The notes under the pieces are model-generated. The model was not told the origin of the DNA and did not search any database. It worked only from the letters and a program-made list of their open reading frames with translations. A stretch of DNA of 12,582 nucleotides, from NCBI GenBank assembly GCA_964657325.1, contig CAZZVE010000149.1, forward strand, positions 1 through 12,582. Reading direction: 5' to 3'. The position numbers and the translations under genes were made by a program. Positions 6,406 to 12,582 of the stretch are shown here, piece by piece (positions within the stretch are counted from its first letter, which is position 1; each line of letters begins with the position of its first letter). This stretch comes from JBBQVS01 sp964657325. GTDB taxonomy: Bacteria > Chloroflexota > Ktedonobacteria > Ktedonobacterales > Ktedonobacteraceae.

Positions 6406-7371
6406 ATGGTAGAAGACCCACATATGGATGTTCGACTTGCTCGGCGCGTTGCGAATAAAAAGGAAAAACTTGACGCATATCGTCCCTTATCATCGGATAT
6501 AGTGCAACGCTTGCATGGTGATTTCCGTGTGTTGTTCACGTACAACAGCAATGCAATTGAGGGCAACACACTAACATTAGCAGAAACTCAGATGGTTCTT
6601 GAGTACGGTGTAACTGTTGAAGGACACCCTCTACGCGAATACCTTGAAACAACGAACCATGCAGAAGCATTCGACTTTCTGGATACGCTGATTTCTACCC
6701 GCATGTCGCTTGAAACGGTATTAAAGATACACGGTCTGGTCATGGACAAAATTATGAAAGAGGCTGGTCAACTCCGAACAGTTCAGGTCTATATACGAGG
6801 CTCACAACATACTCCCCCACCTGCGCGTGATGTTTCATTATACATGATGCAGTGGGTACGCTGGCTGAATAGCGATGATGCCTTGCGCTATGATCCCATA
6901 AGTCGCATAGCTATTGCACATCACGGCTTTGAAGCTCTTCACCCTTTCACAGATGGCAATGGACGCGTAGGACGCTTACTAATGAACCTTCAGTTGATAC
7001 AGGATGGTTATCCACCTGCCCTTATACTCAGAGAATGGCGCACCCGTTATAGTACTGCACTACAATCAGCACACAAAGGTGACTACACAGACCTCATAAA
7101 CCTCGTTGGTCGCGCAGTTGAGCATAGCCTTGATTTGTACCTAGAAGCATGTGAAGCAAGCACAACACATCTCGTGTCGTTAAAAGAGTTAGCTGAACTC
7201 TACGGATTAGACAACAACTATCTTGGTCAGCTTGCTCGCCTTGGCAAAATCGAAGCGACGAAGAGGGGAGCATTCTGGTACGCATCTCGCGAAGCAATTC
7301 AGCATTATCTACGAGAAGTGCAAGAACAGCCGAGAGGTCGGCGTTCACAACGTGAAAAGCTTGAACGATGA
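6406..7371 (+). CDS. Fic-domain protein (class II, self-inhibited) with C-terminal helix-turn-helix
   Basis: Fic proteins transfer AMP (or other nucleotide parts) from a nucleotide to hydroxyl groups of target proteins. The 321-residue product has the full active-site motif HPFTDGNGRVGR (179-190) with catalytic His179. The N-terminal inhibitory motif (S/T)xxxE(G/N) is present as SNAIEGN (48-54), so Glu52 should block ATP binding until inhibition is relieved; this is the class II arrangement. The Fic core runs from about 75 to 245, with the substrate-clamping flap region near 125-140 (VQVYIRGSQHTPPPA). The C-terminal 60 residues (LKELAELYGLDNNYLGQLARLGKIEATKRGAF and onward) look like a winged helix-turn-helix, common in this subgroup. 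ATG has AAAAGGA nine bases upstream. It appears monocistronic; no antitoxin gene is adjacent. Targets are unknown. Confidence 0.93.
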   Translation: MVEDPHMDVRLARRVANKKEKLDAYRPLSSDIVQRLHGDFRVLFTYNSNAIEGNTLTLAETQMVLEYGVTVEGHPLREYLETTNHAEAFDFLDTLISTRMSLETVLKIHGLVMDKIMKEAGQLRTVQVYIRGSQHTPPPARDVSLYMMQWVRWLNSDDALRYDPISRIAIAHHGFEALHPFTDGNGRVGRLLMNLQLIQDGYPPALILREWRTRYSTALQSAHKGDYTDLINLVGRAVEHSLDLYLEACEASTTHLVSLKELAELYGLDNNYLGQLARLGKIEATKRGAFWYASREAIQHYLREVQEQPRGRRSQREKLER

Positions 7372-7411
7372 TCATTTTAGTCAAGAACATATAATTACAT
7401 AACCATTTCCC

Positions 7412-7462
7412 TTGACAAAAAAACATTTACAGGGCATACTGTTATCATATGATAACAGTATG
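7412..7462 (+). promoter_or_regulatory. tetR promoter with overlapping 28-bp palindromic operator
   Basis: TTGACA (7412-7417, perfect -35) is 17 bases from CATACT (7435-7440, four of six -10 matches). A perfect 28-bp palindrome (7435-7462; centre TGTTATCATATGATAACA) covers the -10 and the start region, 15 bases before the TTG start. This is the usual geometry for TetR-family autorepression. Confidence 0.88.
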
Positions 7463-7477
7463 GTGTGAGGAAAAACT

Positions 7478-8089
7478 TTGTCACATGAGGCATCACCATC
7501 TAATATATCTCACGAGACGCGAAATTTGATACTGCAAGCGGCCCATCGACCATTTATGGAGCAGGGCTATCGCGCTGTATCAACGCGTCAGATAGCGGCT
7601 ACGTGTGGCATTACACAACCAGCTTTGTATCGTCATTTCGCAACAAAACAGGAGTTGTATATAGCTGTACTCTTAGAGTTGCTGCAACAGACACAGGCAC
7701 GCCTTACACGACTCATTGAGCGACATGAAAGCGTGCTACATCGTTTGCATTTAGTGGCTCGTATGCTGCCTTCAACATGGAATGATGCAGGCCAGATGTT
7801 CCATGATATCCAACACGAGTTGGACGCACAAGGACGTAAAGAGGTTTCTGAGGCATTTCTGAGTCAGGTCATTGAGCCTATCGCATCGCTATTTACAGAA
7901 GGCATCGCACAAGGTATTTTCCGTGATATCGAGCATGGAGGGCTTGCGCCGATAGAGGCTGTATTTATCCTCTTTCGCTTGTTGAACGACGCCGATACTC
8001 CTAGAACGAGTTCGCGTCCTCAAAATACTGACCGGATAGTTGACATACTCCTTCATGGCATATTACAACCTCCGAAAGCAGAAACATAG
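7478..8089 (+). CDS. TetR/AcrR-family transcriptional repressor
   Basis: DNA-binding repressor of 203 residues, the usual TetR length. The N-terminal helix-turn-helix is at about 15-60: TRNLILQAAHRPFMEQGY, then STRQIAATCGITQPALYRHFATKQELY (35-61), which is diagnostic. The C-terminal two thirds are helical and variable, forming the dimer and ligand pocket; the ligand cannot be predicted. Translation starts at TTG (7478), supported by GTGAGG seven bases upstream and the absence of a better ATG or GTG before the domain. It probably represses itself through the palindrome at 7435-7462 and the next gene through the related site at 8109-8126. It is transcribed in the same direction as the oxidoreductase genes that follow, its likely regulon. 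Confidence 0.93.
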   Translation: MSHEASPSNISHETRNLILQAAHRPFMEQGYRAVSTRQIAATCGITQPALYRHFATKQELYIAVLLELLQQTQARLTRLIERHESVLHRLHLVARMLPSTWNDAGQMFHDIQHELDAQGRKEVSEAFLSQVIEPIASLFTEGIAQGIFRDIEHGGLAPIEAVFILFRLLNDADTPRTSSRPQNTDRIVDILLHGILQPPKAET

Positions 8090-8108
8090 GTCTTTTTTTA
8101 TATCTATA

Positions 8109-8136
8109 TGTTATCATTTGATAACAAAATTATACT
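8109..8136 (+). promoter_or_regulatory. second TetR-type operator and likely -10 of the oxidoreductase gene
   Basis: TGTTATCATTTGATAACA (8109-8126) repeats the core of the tetR operator with a single change in the centre (8-bp arms TGTTATCA/TGATAACA). It is followed by TATACT (8131-8136), a good -10; the operator covers the -35/spacer region. The match to the tetR site indicates the same regulator. The 8090-8108 gap also holds a T-run (8092-8098) after tetR without a clear hairpin. Confidence 0.8.
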
Positions 8137-8158
8137 ATTGTAGAAAGGATGTGTACCT

Positions 8159-9106
8159 TTGAGTACAATGAAAGCTATCCGTATTCACCAGCAGGGTGGA
8201 CCAGAAGTGTTACAGTACGAAGATGCCCCGCGCCCAAATCCTGTAGCAGGAGAGGTGTTAGTTCGCGTCCACGCTGCTAGCATCAATCCGGCAGATTGTA
8301 AAACACGCAGTGGATTTCAGCCAGCACGTACTCCACTCGTCTTTCCACATATCCTGGGATGGGATATTTCTGGTGTCATTGAAGCCGTCGGAACTGATGT
8401 TACAGAGTTTCAAAAAGGAGATGCGGTCTATGGTTTGATTCGCTTTCCGCAACCCGGCTCAGCATATGCGGAATACGCAACGGCACCAGTCGCACACATT
8501 GCCCACAAGCCCACACGCTTAGATCACTTACACGCCGCTGCTCTTCCTCTAGTTGCTCTGACCGCATGGCAGGCACTATTCGACACAGCACACCTTGATA
8601 CTGGTCAGAAGGTTGTTATTCATGGTGCAACAGGTGGCGTCGGACACCTCGCTGTACAATTAGCGAAGGCAAAAGGTGCATACGTTATTGGTGTCGCATC
8701 GTCCAAAAACGCAGATTTTGTACGTTCGCTGGGCGCAGACGCTGTTATTGATTATCACACAGTTGAACTCGAACAGAGTACCTCAGAAGTCGATGTTGTC
8801 TTTGACACTGTTGGTGGTCCCAACGGACCGCGTTTCCTTCCAACAATGAAAAATGGAGGGACATACGTTTCTATCGCATGGGCGTTACCAGCCGCAGACA
8901 AAGCTGCCGAAGCGAACATTACAGCAACAGGACTACTCGTACATCCTGATGCTCACGCCCTGACCGAACTAGCACAATGGGTTGATAAGGGCACAATAAC
9001 ACCTGTGTTAGAACGTGTCTTCCCCCTTGCTCACACGAAACATGCTCATGAACTAGGCGAGACAGGCCATACACTTGGCAAAATTGTTTTAGACTGTCTG
9101 AGCTAA
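8159..9106 (+). CDS. NADP-dependent MDR-family oxidoreductase (quinone/alkene reductase type)
   Basis: Zinc-independent medium-chain dehydrogenase/reductase of 315 residues, probably reducing quinones, enones or other electrophilic compounds with NADPH. The N-terminal GroES-like domain includes MKAIRIHQQGGPEVLQYED (4-22) and INPADCKTRSG (42-52). The Rossmann domain has HGATGGVGHLAVQLAK (155-170), then GADAVIDY (192-199) and VDVVFDTVGG (211-220). Catalytic and structural zinc ligands of the alcohol dehydrogenases are missing, as in the quinone reductase (QOR) branch. The TTG start at 8159 has GAAAGGA at about nine bases; the in-frame ATG at 8168 is possible but too far from that site. The gene follows tetR with a matching operator, and a DUF385 gene follows 80 bases later, so the three probably form one inducible module. 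The exact substrate is unknown. Confidence 0.93.
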   Translation: MSTMKAIRIHQQGGPEVLQYEDAPRPNPVAGEVLVRVHAASINPADCKTRSGFQPARTPLVFPHILGWDISGVIEAVGTDVTEFQKGDAVYGLIRFPQPGSAYAEYATAPVAHIAHKPTRLDHLHAAALPLVALTAWQALFDTAHLDTGQKVVIHGATGGVGHLAVQLAKAKGAYVIGVASSKNADFVRSLGADAVIDYHTVELEQSTSEVDVVFDTVGGPNGPRFLPTMKNGGTYVSIAWALPAADKAAEANITATGLLVHPDAHALTELAQWVDKGTITPVLERVFPLAHTKHAHELGETGHTLGKIVLDCLS

Positions 9107-9186
9107 TCTCGCACGATATAAAGAAGCATCACTCCACAAGCAACAGTTGAGATTTTTTAGTTAGACATCAAGAAGGAAAAAAACTC

Positions 9187-9705
9187 ATGAACGATCAATC
9201 AGCATCTAAAGAAAGCTTGCACGATCAATTTGTGGCGAAAGAAGGTACACCAGGCCAGCCAATGTCCAAACAATCTGTAAAAGCTGGAAACACAATGATG
9301 ATAGAGAACATTCTGCACACGCCAGTTCAGCAGTACGAGGATGGCAAAGCTGTGTACCGCGTACTTGAAGTACGAGGTCGTAAGAGTGGGCAAGTGCAAC
9401 GCACTCCGCTTGCAGTTCCTCAATATGCCGGGAAACGCTATCTCATCGCGCCCACTAGTAGCCGTGACTGGGTACACAATCTCATTGCCTCGGGCACATG
9501 CACACTTGTGTCACAAACGAGACAAGAACAATATCACGCTACGCTTACACTGGACGATGAGGCAATTACGATGGTTCGCGCATATATGGCACAGTTACCA
9601 GACTGGGCTTTACAACAATTTCCTATATCAAAAAATGCGACTGACGAAGAGATGCGTGCAAAGGGTGAAAAGTTCGCGGTATTCCGTCTCTCGGAATTGA
9701 AATAG
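9187..9705 (+). CDS. nitroreductase/deazaflavin-dependent oxidoreductase (DUF385, Ddn-like)
   Basis: A 172-residue protein resembling the family of mycobacterial Ddn, split-barrel enzymes that use reduced coenzyme F420 (or flavin) to reduce quinones and nitro compounds. The core begins at about 36; LEVRGRKSGQVQRTPLAVPQYAGKRYLIAP spans 60-89 and matches the family's TTGRKSGxxRxxPL...YLVA segment, and DWVHNLIASGTCTLV (94-108) matches the W.HNL motif. The first 35 residues are polar, low in complexity and probably disordered, as in several family members. The ATG at 9187 has AGAAGGA nine bases upstream; M26 and M37 are weaker alternatives. It lies 80 bases after the MDR gene with no visible terminator between, so shared control by the TetR is likely. 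Use of F420 is inferred from family, not seen. Confidence 0.85.
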   Translation: MNDQSASKESLHDQFVAKEGTPGQPMSKQSVKAGNTMMIENILHTPVQQYEDGKAVYRVLEVRGRKSGQVQRTPLAVPQYAGKRYLIAPTSSRDWVHNLIASGTCTLVSQTRQEQYHATLTLDDEAITMVRAYMAQLPDWALQQFPISKNATDEEMRAKGEKFAVFRLSELK

Positions 9706-9718
9706 ACATCGAAACATC

Positions 9719-9790
9719 TGTAGGGACCGCTTCATCGCGTCCTCTTGGCGTCCCGATTGCCGACGCGGACGCGATGAAGCGGTCCCTACA
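9719..9790. repeat. 72-bp inverted-repeat element, family TGTAGGGACC
   Basis: Perfect 24-bp arms (9719-9742 and 9767-9790, beginning TGTAGGGACCGCTTCATCGC) enclose 24 bases that contain a further 5-bp stem (GCGTC 9748-9752, GACGC 9762-9766). It begins 13 bases after the DUF385 stop and could serve as its terminator, though there is no U-tract. A related copy begins at 12530 with the same first 11 bases and a partly different arm. This fits a dispersed, non-autonomous repeat family. Confidence 0.88.
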
Positions 9791-9791
9791 A

Positions 9792-9820
9792 TTGACGGGG
9801 CATTCAAGAGAACCTATAAT
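9792..9820 (+). promoter_or_regulatory. strong sigma-70-type promoter for the GT39-like gene
   Basis: TTGACG (9792-9797) and TATAAT (9815-9820) are separated by exactly 17 bases, giving five of six and six of six consensus matches. It starts one base after the inverted-repeat element. Transcription would start near 9827, leaving a leader of about 45 bases. Confidence 0.8.
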
Positions 9821-9871
9821 ACGTGCATATTAATCACACATTAAATTTCTACAAGAAAGCAGTTTTTCGTT

Positions 9872-11986
9872 TTGTTAGAACAAGATGTAGTACAGGCCGT
9901 TCCCCAAAAGACAAAACCTCGTATGGTGTTGCTTGACTGGCTTCGCACATGGGAACTATATCCCCTTGTGTTGATAGCTGGATTTCTCCGTTTTTACCAG
10001 CTCAACACAACTGAGTTCGATCAGGATCAAGCTATTCTTTTCCGTATGGCACACGACGCAATTTCGCATGGACTGCTTCCAACCACAAGCAATACAGCCT
10101 CTATTGGCATCGCTCATCCAGCGGGCGTAATATATCTCTTTACCCTTCCTGCCCTTCTCAATCCAAACCCACTTAGTGGAGCCATCCTTGTATCACTTTG
10201 TACAATGTTTGCAGTTTTACTCACCTATTTTTTTACGAGACGCTATTACGGACGCCTTGCGGGAACTATAGCAGCATTATTGTACGCAACTGCATTTAAA
10301 CCACTTGTTTATGCACGTTTTATCTGGCAGCCTAATCTGATGCCACCATTCACACTACTTTTCTTTTTCGCACTTTTCTATGGCGTTGTCGAGCGACGTA
10401 AGGGCTGGCTTTTCCCCGCATTGCTCTTATTAGGCATCCTCTATCAAATGCATGAAATTACAGTACTTCTTGCTTTACCATTAGTAGTTGCGCTATTACT
10501 TGCCCCGCATACATATCGTTGGCGTGATCTTGCCTTCGCCGTTGTAGGCTTGGTAATTATCTTCTTCCCGTATCTTCTTTGGGAAGTCTATACCCATTTC
10601 ATTGACCTGCATACGGTACTCACACTAGCAAAGCAGCATGCTCGCATAGATGGGCAAGCACTCAACTTCTATCAGATATTTCTTACGCCCAATCAGCCGT
10701 CACCAGTTGGCAAACACGTTCTTCCTTATAGGCTGACACCACTTTTCTCCTGGTTACAATACGCAATTCCAGCCCTTGTTATACTTGGCTTGCTCTCGCT
10801 TTTGGTTGCATTAGTGGCACCTCGGTTATGGGGAGAAATGAAAGCAGATACAGTGAGTACCGATGAAAGAGCTTCTGTACGTCGATGGTGGAGAAATTTA
10901 CAAGCTGATCGTTATCGTTGTGGATTAGTCATACTCCTGGTATGGCAGGTCGTGCCCTTACTTATTCTATCGCGTCACGCGATTGACCTGCACACACAAT
11001 ATTTCTTTATGCTGCTTCCTGGACCATTCGTGTTCATTGGTGTCTTCTTCGCGCATGTAGTGAATTGGTTACGAAGGCAGAAAGGCGGCTGGCTTTATCA
11101 ATTACGCTTTGCTTTCTATGGATTGGCATTCTTGCTTATTGCGGCACAAACATTAGGAAGTACAGTATGGCTATTGAATACAGAATATGGCAATAGTAGC
11201 AACGACACATTTACGCCCTACCACAATGATCTTCGTTCTCTGCAACAAGCGTTAAATGATGCTGACTCACTTGCACAAGTTCATCATCTTCATCACATCT
11301 ACGTTACAACAGATGAGGCAACACAAACAGCTTTGGGCTACTTGAGCGAACAGATGCACACTCCTACAACACTCTTTGATGCCTCGCACTGCCTCATCTT
11401 ACCCAGTGTAGCAAACGGACCAGCCGTTTTGCTGGTGGGACCTCATAGCACACTAGCTAACGCACTAGTCAAACAATTTGCCAGCGCGACACTCGTAAAC
11501 ACACCTTCCCGCCTTGGTGGAGCACCATTTCACCTGTACCTTGTCTCTTCTCTACCTGAACAGGTAACCTCTAAGAACGCGTCTTTCGGAAACGATTTAC
11601 AGCTACTTGAACCTTCGGCCCAAACAGTGGTTGTTGCCCAAAAATCCTGGCAGGTGACACGTTGGAGCCTTCTACGGCCTCAAGTTGCTCGTCTGCGTAC
11701 CAATTATGGATACGTCATGGTAGCGACCAATAGCAGCAATACAACTCAACAAACAACCAATATTTGCACTTTCAGCGCAATACGTGCGGGGGATCAACTA
11801 CTCTTTGCCTTTTCCAAACCTGCATCCAGCACTACAGCACCTATGAGCATACAAGTAAAATCCTTCATGCAAGTCCCGTTTAATCCGACCTACGGTATTT
11901 TTCATATGGAGACGGATACAACTCAAGATACACCGTGGATAGGGCTGCAGACCTCCAATGGTAAAGATAGTATTCAGGTTTCTTGA
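9872..11986 (+). CDS. GT39-like multi-pass membrane glycosyltransferase
   Basis: Probable GT-C fold glycosyltransferase of the PMT/ArnT (GT39) type, which uses a lipid-linked sugar outside the membrane. The 704 residues begin with a short cytoplasmic tail, then many hydrophobic segments (about 30-42, 83-97, 102-120, 128-146, 154-171, 179-188, 195-210, 217-235, 297-316, 349-366, 376-398 and 411-433). The first external loop has LNTTEFDQDQA (44-54), where Asp50 or Asp52 fits the catalytic acidic motif after the first helix. The C-terminal part from about 440 is soluble, polar and rich in Ser/Thr, probably extracytoplasmic. The start is uncertain: TTG (9872) has only a poor AGAAAG site 12 bases away, and the next in-frame ATG (9923) has no visible RBS. 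The strong promoter upstream fits either. The sugar acceptor is unknown; no other cell-envelope genes are nearby. Confidence 0.75.
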   Translation: MLEQDVVQAVPQKTKPRMVLLDWLRTWELYPLVLIAGFLRFYQLNTTEFDQDQAILFRMAHDAISHGLLPTTSNTASIGIAHPAGVIYLFTLPALLNPNPLSGAILVSLCTMFAVLLTYFFTRRYYGRLAGTIAALLYATAFKPLVYARFIWQPNLMPPFTLLFFFALFYGVVERRKGWLFPALLLLGILYQMHEITVLLALPLVVALLLAPHTYRWRDLAFAVVGLVIIFFPYLLWEVYTHFIDLHTVLTLAKQHARIDGQALNFYQIFLTPNQPSPVGKHVLPYRLTPLFSWLQYAIPALVILGLLSLLVALVAPRLWGEMKADTVSTDERASVRRWWRNLQADRYRCGLVILLVWQVVPLLILSRHAIDLHTQYFFMLLPGPFVFIGVFFAHVVNWLRRQKGGWLYQLRFAFYGLAFLLIAAQTLGSTVWLLNTEYGNSSNDTFTPYHNDLRSLQQALNDADSLAQVHHLHHIYVTTDEATQTALGYLSEQMHTPTTLFDASHCLILPSVANGPAVLLVGPHSTLANALVKQFASATLVNTPSRLGGAPFHLYLVSSLPEQVTSKNASFGNDLQLLEPSAQTVVVAQKSWQVTRWSLLRPQVARLRTNYGYVMVATNSSNTTQQTTNICTFSAIRAGDQLLFAFSKPASSTTAPMSIQVKSFMQVPFNPTYGIFHMETDTTQDTPWIGLQTSNGKDSIQVS

Positions 11987-12080
11987 AGCTACGTTGCGTG
12001 GCATACTAGTGTTTTGGTTTAGTAATAGGCATTGATGAAGAAAGAGCAATTAGTTCGAGGTGAACAAAGGATGTAACTAT

Positions 12081-12521
12081 ATGAACGACTGTATATTCTG
12101 CGCTATCGTAGCTAAAGAGGCACCAGCGAGCATCGTTTATGAAGATGAGATAGTTTGCTCTTTTCTGACACTTGGGCCTGTCAATCCAGGGCATTTGCTG
12201 GTTATTCCAAAACAGCATAAGCCACTTCTTTCTGATCTCGACGAAGAGACAGGAATGCATCTCTTCAAGATCACAACGCAAATGGCGAAGGCACTGCGTT
12301 ATTCGGGTCTTCAATGCGAAGGCGTCAATCTCTTTTTTGCTGATGGAGAAGCAGCTTTTCAGGAGATATTCCACGTCCACATGCATGTGTTTCCACGCTT
12401 TCGAGGAGACTCATTCAAGGTTGATGCCAATTGGGAAAACAAACCCTCACGTGAGGAACTGGACAAAATTGCTAAGCGTATCGAGCACGCTGATCAAATT
12501 CTTCGACAAGCAATGAATTAA
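12081..12521 (+). CDS. HIT-family (histidine triad) nucleotide-binding hydrolase
   Basis: Small cytoplasmic nucleotide hydrolase of 146 residues. HIT proteins of the HinT branch split phosphoramidates or acyl-adenylates of AMP. The triad is HVHMHVFPR (His98, His100, His102). Other landmarks are CIFC (Cys4 and Cys7), GPVNPGHLLVIPKQH (32-46), and GVNLFFADGEAAFQEIFHVH (81-100). Cys4, Cys7 and two His residues could bind the structural zinc seen in many bacterial HinT proteins. The frame is open to a GTG at 12060, but I chose ATG 12081 because CIFC then sits at the usual distance from the N-terminus and AAAGGA lies nine bases upstream. The 94 bases before it hold no clear promoter. Physiological substrate unknown. 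Confidence 0.93.
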   Translation: MNDCIFCAIVAKEAPASIVYEDEIVCSFLTLGPVNPGHLLVIPKQHKPLLSDLDEETGMHLFKITTQMAKALRYSGLQCEGVNLFFADGEAAFQEIFHVHMHVFPRFRGDSFKVDANWENKPSREELDKIAKRIEHADQILRQAMN

Positions 12522-12529
12522 GAAATGTC

Positions 12530-12582
12530 TGTAGGGACCGATGTATCACGTCCTTGTCGGCAGTCGATATGCCGACAAGGAC
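12530..12582. repeat. second TGTAGGGACC inverted-repeat element, cut by the window end
   Basis: TGTAGGGACCG (12530-12540) matches the first 11 bases of the element at 9719, and the next part (ATGTATCACGTCC) resembles its CTTCATCGCGTCC. An inner hairpin is complete: GTCCTTGTCGGC (12550-12561) and GCCGACAAGGAC (12571-12582) around nine bases. The right outer arm should continue beyond the window. It begins nine bases after the HIT gene stop. Confidence 0.8.

Noticed and set aside
6406..7371. Fic protein as the toxin of a Fic/antitoxin pair
   Set aside because: No small antitoxin gene is adjacent and the inhibitory motif is within the same protein.

Overview
The window looks like bacterial chromosomal DNA fused, at its left edge, to about 0.5 kb of very different DNA. 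The bacterial part (about 520-12582) has compact genes, Shine-Dalgarno sites, TTG starts, a TPP riboswitch with an intrinsic terminator, and short inverted-repeat elements after genes. A secreted G1 (glutamic) peptidase, a putative F420-type oxidoreductase and a GT39-like membrane protein fit a soil Chloroflexota of the Ktedonobacteria type. That placement is inference from gene content only. Bases 1-515 contain no CpA dinucleotide and only three TpG, are saturated with TpA and carry stops in every frame. This is the signature of repeat-induced point mutation (RIP), a fungal process, so the left end may be a chimeric join, fungal contamination or transferred DNA.

Layout: 1-515, RIP-like DNA. 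516-1400 (+), G1 peptidase, convergent with 1449-2975 (-), a cysteine-rich protein with DnaJ-type zinc-finger repeats; both stop codons lie inside one bidirectional terminator. 3091-3190, a three-hairpin inverted-repeat element. 3233-6156 (-), a thiamine-pyrimidine ABC transporter operon: promoter, TPP riboswitch, attenuator terminator, ATPase, permease, substrate-binding protein. 6406-7371 (+), a Fic-domain protein with a self-inhibitory motif and a C-terminal helix-turn-helix. 7412-9705 (+), a TetR-type repressor with a 28-bp palindrome over its own promoter and a second copy before the next gene, followed by an MDR-type quinone/alkene oxidoreductase and a deazaflavin-dependent (DUF385) oxidoreductase. 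9719-9790, an inverted-repeat element with a consensus-like promoter directly after it, then 9872-11986 (+), a GT39-like membrane protein. 12081-12521 (+), a HIT-family hydrolase, and a second inverted-repeat element cut off by the window end.

Three functional groups stand out. The ABC operon is a self-contained thiamine-responsive uptake unit. The TetR, MDR and DUF385 genes look like a ligand-inducible redox or detoxification module controlled by matching palindromes. The peptidase is secreted and probably supplies peptides in acidic soil. I see no phage, CRISPR, tRNA, rRNA or complete insertion sequence. No clear new multi-gene system is present; the most unusual signal is the CpA-free left end.
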